Shown one piece after another: positions 7,837 to 16,987 of a stretch of 31,175 bases of DNA. The translations under genes were made by a program, and so were the position numbers. Positions within the stretch are counted from its first letter, which is position 1. Each line of letters opens with the position of its first letter. Source of the DNA: JBMSHD01 sp049416425 (GTDB lineage: Bacteria; Pseudomonadota; Gammaproteobacteria; Francisellales; Francisellaceae); contig JBMSHD010000010.1 of the NCBI GenBank assembly GCA_049416425.1, forward strand, positions 1-31,175, given 5' to 3'. Below the pieces are notes generated by a model. That model was not told the DNA's origin. It saw only the letters and a list, made by a program, of their open reading frames with translations, and did not search any database.

Positions 7837-8877
7837 TTAAGCTTTATCCTGCCACCTCCAATCTTCATTTGGTGGCTCAGGTTGCTTAAGCCCAAAATGA
7901 TGATAACTGGCTGATGTTGCCACACGCCCACGCGCTGTTCTCATTAAATAACCCTGCTGGATAAGATAAGGTTCGATAACCTCTTCAATCGTCCCTCTCT
8001 CTTCGCTCATTGCCGCTGCCATAGTGTCAAGCCCGACGGGACCGCCGGCAAATTTTTCCATGAGAATACCGAGATATTTTCTATCCATATGATCAAAACC
8101 AGCCGGATCGACGTGAATCATTGTCAATGCCGCATCGGCAATCTCTGCGCTGATAACACCATCGGATTTCACCTCAGCATAGTCTCTGACTCTTCTTAGC
8201 AGACGATTGGCAATCCTTGGCGTGCCTCGGGAACGCCTGGCAACTTCTCTGGCACCGTGATTATCGATCTTAATATTCATTAGTCGAGCCGAACGCATCA
8301 CGATGGCACTTAAGTCCTCCACCGAATAAAATTCCAAGCGCTGAACTATACCAAAACGGTCCCTAAGCGGAGCAGTCAAAAGGCCTGCTCGCGTGGTAGC
8401 CCCCACCAGGGTGAAAGGAGGCAGATCAATTTTGATGGAACGAGCAGCAGGTCCTTCTCCGATCATAATATCAAGCTGATAATCCTCCATCGCCGGATAC
8501 AGCACCTCTTCAACCACTGCCGATAAACGATGAATTTCATCGATAAACAACACATCACCGGATTCAAGATTAGTCAAAATCGCCGCTAAATCACCCGCTT
8601 TTTCCAAAACAGGGCCTGAAGTCTGCTTCAATGCCACCCCCATCTCATTGGCGATGATATGTGACAGCGTGGTCTTCCCCAACCCCGGCGGGCCAAAAAT
8701 CAACACATGATCCAACGCCTCCTGTCGTTTCTTTGCCGCGGTGATAAAGATCTCCATTTGCTCTTTCACCACCGGCTGTCCTTCATATTCTATCAGCTTT
8801 TTCGGACGAATCGCCCGATCTAGTGAGTTATCCCCAGGCTGACTCGAACCTGAAATAATACGATCTGTTTCAATCAT
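7837..8877 (-). CDS. ruvB: Holliday junction branch migration DNA helicase RuvB
   Basis: The AAA+ motor of the RuvAB complex, which drives branch migration at Holliday junctions. The 346 residues contain Walker A GPPGLGKT (62-69), Walker B LFIDEIHRL (D113, E114), sensor 1 GATTR (159-163), an arginine finger in LRDRFG (R174) and sensor 2 in RGTPRIANRLLRRVRD, then a winged-helix end with RTARGR. The ATG at 8877 lies 13 bp after the upstream antiporter stop, so the two are probably co-transcribed. ruvA and ruvC are not adjacent, which is unlike the usual ruvCAB arrangement. Confidence 0.98.
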   Translation of the reverse strand: MIETDRIISGSSQPGDNSLDRAIRPKKLIEYEGQPVVKEQMEIFITAAKKRQEALDHVLIFGPPGLGKTTLSHIIANEMGVALKQTSGPVLEKAGDLAAILTNLESGDVLFIDEIHRLSAVVEEVLYPAMEDYQLDIMIGEGPAARSIKIDLPPFTLVGATTRAGLLTAPLRDRFGIVQRLEFYSVEDLSAIVMRSARLMNIKIDNHGAREVARRSRGTPRIANRLLRRVRDYAEVKSDGVISAEIADAALTMIHVDPAGFDHMDRKYLGILMEKFAGGPVGLDTMAAAMSEERGTIEEVIEPYLIQQGYLMRTARGRVATSASYHHFGLKQPEPPNEDWRWQDKA

Positions 8878-8890
8878 GCATCACCTGTGT

Positions 8891-10057
8891 TTAGTCTCTG
8901 CGCAACCGGTCGGATACGGCAATCGGATTGGGATAGGTTAACACAACGATATAAGAAGAGATAATAAAAGTTAATATCGAGACGGCCTGGACGATAATCT
9001 GTGCCGAGGCCGAAGCCAGTCCTGCACTAGTGATCAAAAAGATCAACATCAATGAAAATTCACTGCCCTGCCCCAGCCTGACGCCAATCTCCAGCGACTC
9101 TTTGGCAGGTTCACGAACTAACCATAACGTCAGAAAATGCAATACAGGCTTTAAGATCAAAACCACCAGCGTCATCACCACAACGATTCCCCACACCGAA
9201 GGCAGAAGTGACACATCGAAAGCCGCCCCCACAGAGCTGAAGAACAGGATCAGAAAGAAATCCCGCAGCGGCTTCAGGTTTTCATAAATATATTTAGCAA
9301 TCGGCGAGCTGGCTAAGGTGACACCCGCAATAAAAGCACCGATGCCGCTTGAGAGCCCTAAATAAACTGCCAGCTGAGCCATTCCCAGACACCAGCCAAT
9401 CGATACCAGAAACAGATATTCCTGAAAACGATTAAACTTTCTCAATAACGCAAATAGAAAATACTTTTGTGCCAGATAAGCGATTCCACCTAAAAGCGGC
9501 AATGCCAGAATGATTTTGATCAACGCCCAGATATGAAAGGATTCGCTTTGCGATGACCACAGACTGACTAAAGTAAGCATGAAAATTGCCAATAAATCCT
9601 GAATCAGCAAAATGGCGATCACCAGCTCACCGATACGCTTATGATGAAGCACCGTCGTTGGCAGAAGTTTTAAACTGATAATTGTACTGGAGAAAATTAA
9701 AGTCGCACCGATAATAAAGCCCTCGGCGCCAAAACCAAATCCATAACAGACGACGACGGTAACAATAACAAAGACAACCGAGCTGACCAGGCACACAAAC
9801 AAGGACTTACCCAACACGCGCAACATGCTTTCAATCTCAAGGTTCAACCCCAGTAAAAACAACAGAAACATAATCCCTATATCGGAAATCTCATTGACGG
9901 TACTGACATCATCGATCAACCCAAGACCATGCGGACCGATGACAATCCCCAAAACAATATAGGCAACAATAATCGCCTGTCGCGTGTACAGCGCGACTGT
10001 CGCCAGCAATGATGCACCAAAAAAAATAAGAAAAAAGACGAAAACCAGACCGTGCAC
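8891..10057 (-). CDS. CPA2-family monovalent cation:proton antiporter (Kef-like membrane domain)
   Basis: A 388-residue polytopic inner-membrane protein with about 12-13 hydrophobic helices across its whole length. It matches the Kef/CPA2 sodium/hydrogen exchanger domain: GIVIGPHGLG near residue 38-46, FSSTIISLKLL near 122, and the QD pair (Q153-D154) in LLIQDLLAIF, comparable to the transport motif of KefC. It ends after the membrane domain with no RCK/TrkA-N nucleotide-sensing domain, unlike KefB/KefC (about 600 residues). The ion (potassium or sodium) cannot be assigned. The start is GTG at 10057 with an AAGAG-like site upstream. ruvB follows after 13 bp. Confidence 0.88.
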   Translation of the reverse strand: MHGLVFVFFLIFFGASLLATVALYTRQAIIVAYIVLGIVIGPHGLGLIDDVSTVNEISDIGIMFLLFLLGLNLEIESMLRVLGKSLFVCLVSSVVFVIVTVVVCYGFGFGAEGFIIGATLIFSSTIISLKLLPTTVLHHKRIGELVIAILLIQDLLAIFMLTLVSLWSSQSESFHIWALIKIILALPLLGGIAYLAQKYFLFALLRKFNRFQEYLFLVSIGWCLGMAQLAVYLGLSSGIGAFIAGVTLASSPIAKYIYENLKPLRDFFLILFFSSVGAAFDVSLLPSVWGIVVVMTLVVLILKPVLHFLTLWLVREPAKESLEIGVRLGQGSEFSLMLIFLITSAGLASASAQIIVQAVSILTFIISSYIVVLTYPNPIAVSDRLRRD

Positions 10058-10090
10058 GTTAGCTCTTGAAATTTATTGTTATTGCTCTAC

Positions 10091-10096
10091 ATTATA
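10091..10096 (-). promoter_or_regulatory. -10 element upstream of the CPA2 antiporter-ruvB unit
   Basis: A perfect TATAAT on the minus strand lies 33 bp before the GTG start codon. The -35 region is weak (TTCAGT at 18-bp spacing). The rest of the 191-bp gap holds only a short tandem run (ATAAATCAG repeated, 10130-10150). Confidence 0.45.
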
Positions 10097-10248
10097 ACTG
10101 AATATAGATGGAAAACTGAAACAAAATCAGATAAATCAGATAAATCAGACAAAACGTCCAAGAGTCAACCATGAAAATATCAATGTTTTTACTCTATATT
10201 TGTTACCACACTCTGAGGAAATTGCCACCTCTTGTTTTTCCTAATGAT

Positions 10249-11415
10249 TCACAACTCACCGCTGTCATCCACATAGAGAAGCAGACGGGTTTTTTTAACC
10301 GATCTTAATGTGAAATGCTCAAACACACGTTTATAATCGCCAAGCTGTTCAGAAGCATAATTTGCCAACACGACGATGCGTATCTCGGCAGGAAAATAAT
10401 AAAGTATGATTTTATCATTTAATACAGCATCGTCTAAACCATGTTTAGCCAGGTGAGCTTTCAAGGCGGTGACGATCTCGGCGCGTGATGGCGGCAGCTT
10501 TTCAAGTGCAGAAATCTCCTCAGGATGTTCAACGACATCAACATGAACGGTGATATCTTTCATATTTTCGATATGATGAACGATAACACTTCTGACCTTC
10601 TCGGCAATGTAATGCCCCTCGGAGGCTGAAATGCTTCGATCGACCAGAATATGCACATCCAGCATAATCTTCCCAGCCATCTTTCGCGTTCTTAAGCAGT
10701 GGTAACGACGCACACCCTCAACAGCGTTGATAAGCCGATCAATCTCTGATAATGTTGCTTCATCAACGCCCTCGTCAATCAGTTCATTCAAAGAGCGATA
10801 ACCCCAGCGCGCCCCCATTTTAATAATCAGATAAGCGACGATAATCGCCGCCAGTGCATCCATCCAGCCAAAGCCAATGATGGCACCAAGGATACCAAAT
10901 AGAACAATTGCCGATGACAACATATCAGAGCGATGATGCCAGGCATTGGCTCGAATGAGATCTGACTCGATGCGATTACCGACATGAAGCGTATAGCGAA
11001 ACAGCCACTCGTTGGCAAAAATAGAAATAAGGGCGGCATAAAGCGTAAATTGATCGGGCGTTTTCGCCTCCCCAGCAAGCCAGTTATCAACCGCATGCCA
11101 GGCAATGGCGATACCGACGACGACAAGAACAACGGACAAGACCAGGGTTGCTAGTGTCTCAATGCGCTCATGACCATAAGGATGATCGTTATCGGCGCCC
11201 TTGTTGGCGTGTTTGGCGGCAAATAACACCATCACATCGCTGATCAAATCGGAAAATGAATGAATCCCATCGGCAAATAAAGCCGGAGAGTGCCCAACGA
11301 TACCAATGATCACTTTTAATATCGCTAAAGCTGTATTGACAATCATGCCGATGAGTGTGACCTTTCGGGCAACATGATAACGGTTTTGATCTATTGTCTT
11401 CATTATTTGACTCAT
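10249..11415 (-). CDS. Cation diffusion facilitator (Zn/Fe/Mn-type metal efflux)
   Basis: A CDF-family proton-coupled divalent metal exporter with six predicted membrane helices followed by a cytoplasmic metallochaperone-like dimerisation domain. The intramembrane metal site is visible as HxxxD in helix 2 (H52, D56, in DGIHSFSD) and HxxxD in helix 5 (H160, D164, in HHRSD). An HD-HD site is usually linked to zinc-type substrates. A conserved NDHPYGHER follows helix 2. The protein has 388 residues against about 300 for FieF/YiiP: roughly 80 extra residues follow the usual C-terminal domain. It is divergent from lepA across a 202-bp gap. The metal cannot be fixed from sequence alone. Confidence 0.92.
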   Translation of the reverse strand: MSQIMKTIDQNRYHVARKVTLIGMIVNTALAILKVIIGIVGHSPALFADGIHSFSDLISDVMVLFAAKHANKGADNDHPYGHERIETLATLVLSVVLVVVGIAIAWHAVDNWLAGEAKTPDQFTLYAALISIFANEWLFRYTLHVGNRIESDLIRANAWHHRSDMLSSAIVLFGILGAIIGFGWMDALAAIIVAYLIIKMGARWGYRSLNELIDEGVDEATLSEIDRLINAVEGVRRYHCLRTRKMAGKIMLDVHILVDRSISASEGHYIAEKVRSVIVHHIENMKDITVHVDVVEHPEEISALEKLPPSRAEIVTALKAHLAKHGLDDAVLNDKIILYYFPAEIRIVVLANYASEQLGDYKRVFEHFTLRSVKKTRLLLYVDDSGEL

Positions 11416-11562
11416 TTATTCTATGACTTTTACCCGAAGGCTATCATGCGCTTCATTGATATCATAAGCATAACGCCAAATTCACAGCTGTATAGTAAAA
11501 TCAAACAAAACCAGTGAAAAGTGCATGAAGCAGGAATCATTCCCATTTAAATTACACAATGA

Positions 11563-11591
11563 TTCACTTTATGTTAAAATTTAGGCATAAT
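11563..11591 (+). promoter_or_regulatory. lepA-mnmA promoter
   Basis: TTCACT (11563-11568), 17-bp spacer, CATAAT (11586-11591; 5 of 6 to consensus) lies 27 bp before the lepA start codon. The predicted start of transcription is near 11598. Confidence 0.6.
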
Positions 11592-11617
11592 GCCCCACAG
11601 TTAACAACGAGAATTCA

Positions 11618-13414
11618 ATGCTCATGCAACACATACGAAATTTTTCTGTTATCGCCCATATTGATCATGGCAAATCAACACTGTCTGATCGATTCATTCA
11701 GATATGCAAAGGGCTCACGGATCGCGAGATGAAAGAGCAGGTGCTCGACTCCATGGATATCGAGCGCGAACGCGGCATCACCATCAAGGCGCAAAGCGTG
11801 ACGCTCAATTATACAGCAAGAGATGGTAAAACCTATCAGCTTAATTTTATCGATACACCAGGACATGTCGACTTCTCCTATGAGGTCTCTCGCTCCTTAG
11901 CGGCCTGTGAAGGCGCCCTTCTGGTTGTCGATGCCGCTCAAGGCGTTGAGGCGCAAACGGTTGCCAACTGCTACACCGCTATCGAGCAGAACCTTGAGGT
12001 CATTCCGGTGTTAAACAAGATTGATCTGCCTTCTGCCGAGCCTGAGCGCGTCAGCGAAGAGATTGAAGATATCATCGGCATCGATGCCGTCGGAGCAACC
12101 ACATGCAGCGCCAAAACCGGCATTGGCGTCGAGGATGTGCTCGAGGATATCATCAAAAAAATCCCACCACCAACCGGTGATATCGAGGCTCCACTTCAAG
12201 CCTTGATCATCGATTCCTGGTTTGATGCCTATCTTGGTGTTGTTTCTTTGGTACGCATTCGCAACGGCCAGGTCAAGGTCAAAGACAAGATTAAAATCAT
12301 GTCAAGCGCTCAATCCTACCAGATCGATCAGCTTGGCGTGTTCACGCCTAAAATGAAAAAACTCGACAAGCTAAGCGCAGGCGAAGTCGGCTTTATCGTC
12401 GCCGGTATCAAAGACATTCATGGCGCCCCGGTTGGTGATACGATTACACTGGCTCACAATCCTACCGATAAACCGGTTCCAGGCTTTAAACGAGTCCAGC
12501 CGCAAGTCTATGCCGGCATGTTTCCGATCGATGCCGATGAGTATGAAAATTTTCGTGAAGCCCTTGAAAAGCTGAGCCTAAACGATGCCTCCCTGTTTTT
12601 TGAACCGGAAGTCTCTCAGGCCTTGGGATTTGGTTTTCGCATCGGCTTTCTAGGGCTTTTACATATGGAGATCATTCAAGAGCGACTGGAGCGGGAATAC
12701 AACCTTGATCTTATCACCTCGGCACCGACTGTCATCTATAAAGTGGTGATGAAAAACGGTGAAGAGCTTGATGTTGATAATCCCTCAAAACTGCCGGAGC
12801 CTTCTGCCATTCTTGAAGTCAAAGAACCGATTGTTCGCGCCTCTATTTTAGTCCCACAGGAATATGTCGGCGCCGTTATCACCCTATGTGTTGAAAAACG
12901 CGGCATTCAGGTTGATATGAACTACATGAGTCGCCAGGTTTCAATCGTCTATGATATCCCGATGATCGAGGTGGTATCTGACTTTTTTGATCGTTTAAAA
13001 TCCGTCTCTCGCGGCTATGCCTCACTCGATTATGAGCTGCAGCGCTATGAAGCCGCCAACATGGTCAGACTCGATATTCTGATCAACGGCGAGCGCGTCG
13101 ATGCACTGGCAAGCATCGTTCACAAAGATCAAGCCACCTATAAAGGGCGAGACCTTGTCGAACGCCTTAAAGAGCTTATTCCACGTCAGATGTTTGAAGT
13201 CGCCATTCAGGCAGCCATCGGCGGCGCAATTATTGCCAGAACAAATGTCAAAGCGCTGCGCAAAAACGTGCTGGCCAAATGTTACGGTGGCGATGTGTCG
13301 CGCAAACGCAAATTGCTGGAAAAACAAAAAGCCGGTAAGAAACGCATGAAACAAGTCGGCAACGTTGAGGTACCACAAGAGGCCTTCTTATCCGTGTTAA
13401 AGAAAAAATCCTAA
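11618..13414 (+). CDS. lepA: Translation elongation factor 4 (LepA/EF4)
   Basis: A ribosome-associated GTPase of the translational GTPase family, implicated in back-translocation and 30S maturation. The 598 residues show the G1 loop AHIDHGKS (13-20), the RGITIKAQ switch region, DTPGH (G3) and NKIDLP (G4), then EF-G-like domains and the LepA-specific C-terminal domain (CYGGDVSRKRKLLEKQKAGKKRMK). The start could be M1 or M3 (11624), which matches the E. coli N-terminus better. The common partner lepB (signal peptidase) is absent; mnmA follows after 5 bp instead. Confidence 0.98.
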   Translation: MLMQHIRNFSVIAHIDHGKSTLSDRFIQICKGLTDREMKEQVLDSMDIERERGITIKAQSVTLNYTARDGKTYQLNFIDTPGHVDFSYEVSRSLAACEGALLVVDAAQGVEAQTVANCYTAIEQNLEVIPVLNKIDLPSAEPERVSEEIEDIIGIDAVGATTCSAKTGIGVEDVLEDIIKKIPPPTGDIEAPLQALIIDSWFDAYLGVVSLVRIRNGQVKVKDKIKIMSSAQSYQIDQLGVFTPKMKKLDKLSAGEVGFIVAGIKDIHGAPVGDTITLAHNPTDKPVPGFKRVQPQVYAGMFPIDADEYENFREALEKLSLNDASLFFEPEVSQALGFGFRIGFLGLLHMEIIQERLEREYNLDLITSAPTVIYKVVMKNGEELDVDNPSKLPEPSAILEVKEPIVRASILVPQEYVGAVITLCVEKRGIQVDMNYMSRQVSIVYDIPMIEVVSDFFDRLKSVSRGYASLDYELQRYEAANMVRLDILINGERVDALASIVHKDQATYKGRDLVERLKELIPRQMFEVAIQAAIGGAIIARTNVKALRKNVLAKCYGGDVSRKRKLLEKQKAGKKRMKQVGNVEVPQEAFLSVLKKKS

Positions 13415-13419
13415 AGATC

Positions 13420-14508
13420 ATGCTTATGAATGAAAACACAAAAGTCATCGTCGGCGTCTCCGGCGGTGTCGACTCTTCTGTCGCCGCCTTATTACTGAAA
13501 AACCAGGGTTTTGATGTTAGCGGCGTGTTTATGAAAAACTGGGAAGAAGACGATGATGAAGAATACTGCTCGGCCGCTGAAGATATCAAAGATGCCGCAG
13601 CCATCTGTCGCCATATCGGCATCGCCTTTAACAAGATCAATTTTGCTGCTGAATATTGGGACTATGTATTTGAATATTTTCTTGAAGAATACCGCGCTGG
13701 TCGCACTCCCAACCCAGATATTCTCTGCAACAAAGAGATCAAATTCAAGGCATTTCTGGACTATGCCAGAATGCTTGGCGGACAATTTATCGCCACCGGT
13801 CATTATGCCAGAAAACGCACGCTTGAAAATGGCGAGCATCAACTGCTCAAAGGGCTTGATCACAACAAAGATCAGTCTTATTTTCTCCATGCCTTATCTC
13901 AAGAACAACTCGCCTTTGCCCTCTTTCCTATCGGTGAACTTGAAAAACCTGCTGTGCGCGCCATCGCCAGAGAAAATGAACTCATTACTCACAGCAAGAA
14001 AGACAGTACCGGCATCTGCTTTATTGGAGAACGCCGGTTTAAAACTTTTTTAAACCGCTACCTGCCGGCTCAACCCGGTGAAATACAAGATGAAAATGGC
14101 ATTGTTATCGGCCAGCATGATGGGCTTATGTATTACACTATCGGCCAACGCCAAGGGCTTGGTATCGGTGGCGTCAGAAATCGCCCAGAGATTCCGTGGT
14201 TTGCCGCGGCTAAAGATCTTAAGAAAAATGTGCTGATAGCCGTGCAAGGACATGATCATCCGCTGCTGCTAAAATCTGAACTCACTGCTATTAAACTCAA
14301 CTGGATCAAAGGGCAGCCACCAACTGAACAATTCGAATGCACGGCCAAAACCCGTTATCGACAGCCTGATCAGGCATGTCGGGTGATGCTCAACAAAGCC
14401 GGTGATGCTCATGTTTTATTCTCTCAGCCACAACGCGCCATCACCCCAGGACAATCGGTTGTATTTTATGATGGCGAGGTTTGTTTAGGCGGCGGCATTA
14501 TTCAATAG
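13420..14508 (+). CDS. mnmA: tRNA-specific 2-thiouridylase MnmA
   Basis: Performs ATP-dependent 2-thiolation of wobble uridine 34 in tRNA-Lys, -Glu and -Gln. The 362 residues contain the PP-loop SGGVDSS (14-20) and the two catalytic cysteines, C103 in PDILCNKEIKF and C200 in STGICFIGERRF, equivalent to E. coli C102 and C199. The motif GHYAR and the C-terminal barrel with GGGII are also present. An alternative start is M3 at 13426. The 5-bp gap to lepA implies co-transcription of two translation-quality genes. The sulfur relay proteins (TusABCDE, IscS) are not in this window. Confidence 0.97.
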   Translation: MLMNENTKVIVGVSGGVDSSVAALLLKNQGFDVSGVFMKNWEEDDDEEYCSAAEDIKDAAAICRHIGIAFNKINFAAEYWDYVFEYFLEEYRAGRTPNPDILCNKEIKFKAFLDYARMLGGQFIATGHYARKRTLENGEHQLLKGLDHNKDQSYFLHALSQEQLAFALFPIGELEKPAVRAIARENELITHSKKDSTGICFIGERRFKTFLNRYLPAQPGEIQDENGIVIGQHDGLMYYTIGQRQGLGIGGVRNRPEIPWFAAAKDLKKNVLIAVQGHDHPLLLKSELTAIKLNWIKGQPPTEQFECTAKTRYRQPDQACRVMLNKAGDAHVLFSQPQRAITPGQSVVFYDGEVCLGGGIIQ

Positions 14509-14586
14509 TCATGCTTTATTTTCTCTCTCAATAAGCACCATATTTACTCAAACTATCATCATTTTTAGATCAAGAAATATTCAAAA

Positions 14587-14600
14587 TTGATCCATATCAA
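14587..14600. promoter_or_regulatory. FNR/Anr binding site upstream of pflB
   Basis: The sequence TTGATccatATCAA is a perfect match to the FNR consensus TTGAT-N4-ATCAA. A -41.5 activator position would put the transcription start near 14635, with AATATT (14623-14628, 4 of 6 to the -10 consensus) at the expected spot. This fits oxygen-dependent control of pflBA, as known in E. coli. The pflB ribosome-binding site GAGGT (14732-14736) is strong. Confidence 0.8.
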
Positions 14601-14745
14601 ATCAACCTCAATGATTATGGCAAATATTCGTCAAGACATTTTCATCAGCTGTTAATCACCATAAAATAGAGTTCAGATGAAAAAGATGTTGAGTCTGTTT
14701 ATTAAAAACACTTTCTCAATAGAAAAACAATGAGGTATTTAGACT

Positions 14746-16971
14746 ATGAATGAAATAACTACTTTCCATGCGGGTCGATGGGTTGATGAGATCGATGTGC
14801 GTGATTTTATCCAAAAAAACATCGTCCCTTATGAAGGAGATCATCATTTTTTGCAACCAGCCACAGAAGCGACTAAAAAATTGTGGCAGATGCTGATGGC
14901 GTTAAGAAAACAGGAAATTGAAAATGGCATTTTGGATGCCGAAACCGTCGTGCCATCCGATCTGACTTCGCATCGCCCAGGCTATATTGATCAATCCTTA
15001 GAAAAAATTGTCGGCCTTCAAACCGATAAACCACTGAAACGCGGCATCATGCCAAAAGGTGGAATTCGCCTGGTTAAAAAAGCACTGGAGAGTTATGGAT
15101 ATGCACTTGATCCGGTGACCGAAACTATTTTCAGCAAATATCGTAAAACCCATAATGAAGGCGTGTTTGATGTCTACACGCCCGAGATGTTAGCCGCTCG
15201 AAAAGCCGGTATTATCACAGGGCTTCCCGATGCCTATGGTCGAGGTCGCATCATCGGTGACTATCGTCGAGTTGCTCTCTATGGCGTTGACAGACTACTC
15301 AAAGAGAAACACGCCGAGCAAACCTCAAGCAATAATAAAGAGATGTCTGAGGTCATCATCAGACAGCGTGAAGAGATCGCCGAGCAGATCAAAGCCTTGA
15401 GTGATCTTAAAACCATGGCACTGGAGGCCGGTTTTGATATTTCAAAACCGGCACAAAATGCCCAGGAAGCGATTCAATGGCTCTATTTTGGCTATCTGGC
15501 GGCGACGAAAGAAGCCGATGGTGCTGCCACATCATTAGGTCGAGTATCGAGCTTTATCGATATCTATCTTGAAAATGATATCAATAAAGGTCGATTGACC
15601 GAATTACAAGCCCAAGAGCTGGTTGATCACTTCATTATGAAATTAAGAATCATCCGCTTTTTGCGTCCCGAGGAATACAATCAACTGTTCTCAGGCGATC
15701 CGACCTGGGTGACTGAAGCCATTGGTGGCATGTCAGAGGATGGAAGAACTCTGGTAACCAAAACCAGCTTCAGATTCCTGCATACCCTCTATAATTTGGG
15801 AGCGGCTCCTGAACCAAATCTGACCGTACTGTGGTCTGATAGACTGCCTGAAACCTTCAAGCGTTATTGCGCTCAGGTCTCTAAAGACACCAGTGCCGTA
15901 CAATATGAAAATGACGAGCTGATGCGCCCTAAATTCGGGGATGACTATGCCATTGCCTGCTGTGTGTCCGCCATGCGCATCGGTAAGCAGATGCAATTTT
16001 TTGGTGCTCGTGCGAATCTGGCGAAGGCATTGCTTTATGCGATAAACGGCGGTGTTGATGAAAAATCAGGTATTCAGGTGGCACCAAAGATGGTCAAAAT
16101 TGAAGACGATTATCTTGATTTTGAAAAAGTCTTTGCCAATTTTGAAGTCATCACCACATGGCTGGCCAGACTCTATGTCAATACTCTCAACGTCATTCAC
16201 TACATGCATGATAAATACAACTATGAACGCATCTTAATGGCACTGCACGATAAAGACATCTATCGCACCATGGCCTGTGGCATCGCTGGACTTTCCGTGG
16301 CTGCCGACTCACTATCCGCCATCAAATACGCTCGCGTCAAGCCAATTCGAAACGAGGCCGGTCTTGCCGTTGATTTTGCCATTGAAGGCGAATTTCCAAA
16401 ATATGGCAACAACGATGATCGCGTCGACAGCATTGCCAAAGAATTGGTTGATCGCTTCATGGATAAATTAAGACAAAACCCAACCTATCGGGATGCAACA
16501 CCTACCCAATCTGTGTTGACGATTACCTCCAATGTCGTCTATGGCAAAAAAACAGGCTCCACGCCCGATGGCAGAAAATCCGGTGAACCCTTTGCTCCAG
16601 GCGCCAATCCCATGCACGGTCGTGACACCCATGGCGCCATTGCCTCTTTGGCTTCTGTTGCCAAGATCAGCTACGATTCAGCCGAGGACGGTATTTCCAA
16701 TACCTTCACCATCGTGCCAAAAGCACTGGGTAAGTCTGAAAGCGAACAAGTCAACAACCTGGCTTCACTGCTCGATGCTTATTTCACCGATGGTGGTCAT
16801 CACTTAAATGTCAACGTGCTTCAGCGCGACATGTTGCTTCACGCCATGGAACATCCTGAAGAATACCCACAGCTGACGATTCGAGTATCCGGTTATGCGG
16901 TTAATTTTGTCAAGCTGACTCGTGAGCAGCAACAGGATGTCATCAACCGCACCTTCCACCAGCATATATAA
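14746..16971 (+). CDS. pflB: Formate C-acetyltransferase (pyruvate formate-lyase)
   Basis: A glycyl-radical enzyme that converts pyruvate and CoA to acetyl-CoA and formate under anaerobic conditions. The 741 residues hold the catalytic adjacent cysteines C405-C406 (IACCVSAMRIGKQMQFFGAR, as C418-C419 in E. coli) and the radical glycine G716 in TIRVSGYAVNF near the C-terminus. The canonical KKTGSTPDGRKSGEPFAPGANPMH stretch is present. Length is close to E. coli PflB (760). The gene follows a perfect FNR box and precedes its activase by 16 bp. No focA formate channel is next to it, unlike enterobacteria. An active glycyl-radical enzyme implies that this organism meets oxygen-poor conditions. Confidence 0.98.
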   Translation: MNEITTFHAGRWVDEIDVRDFIQKNIVPYEGDHHFLQPATEATKKLWQMLMALRKQEIENGILDAETVVPSDLTSHRPGYIDQSLEKIVGLQTDKPLKRGIMPKGGIRLVKKALESYGYALDPVTETIFSKYRKTHNEGVFDVYTPEMLAARKAGIITGLPDAYGRGRIIGDYRRVALYGVDRLLKEKHAEQTSSNNKEMSEVIIRQREEIAEQIKALSDLKTMALEAGFDISKPAQNAQEAIQWLYFGYLAATKEADGAATSLGRVSSFIDIYLENDINKGRLTELQAQELVDHFIMKLRIIRFLRPEEYNQLFSGDPTWVTEAIGGMSEDGRTLVTKTSFRFLHTLYNLGAAPEPNLTVLWSDRLPETFKRYCAQVSKDTSAVQYENDELMRPKFGDDYAIACCVSAMRIGKQMQFFGARANLAKALLYAINGGVDEKSGIQVAPKMVKIEDDYLDFEKVFANFEVITTWLARLYVNTLNVIHYMHDKYNYERILMALHDKDIYRTMACGIAGLSVAADSLSAIKYARVKPIRNEAGLAVDFAIEGEFPKYGNNDDRVDSIAKELVDRFMDKLRQNPTYRDATPTQSVLTITSNVVYGKKTGSTPDGRKSGEPFAPGANPMHGRDTHGAIASLASVAKISYDSAEDGISNTFTIVPKALGKSESEQVNNLASLLDAYFTDGGHHLNVNVLQRDMLLHAMEHPEEYPQLTIRVSGYAVNFVKLTREQQQDVINRTFHQHI

Positions 16972-16987
16972 AAGGCAGGGTAATAGT

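Noticed and set aside
10130..10150. ATAAATCAG tandem run as an operator or iteron
   Set aside because: It is too short and AT-rich to distinguish from slippage.
14556..14575. Second FNR-like half-site (AGATCAAG) upstream of pflB
   Set aside because: Only one half matches; there is no TTGAT partner at 4-bp spacing.
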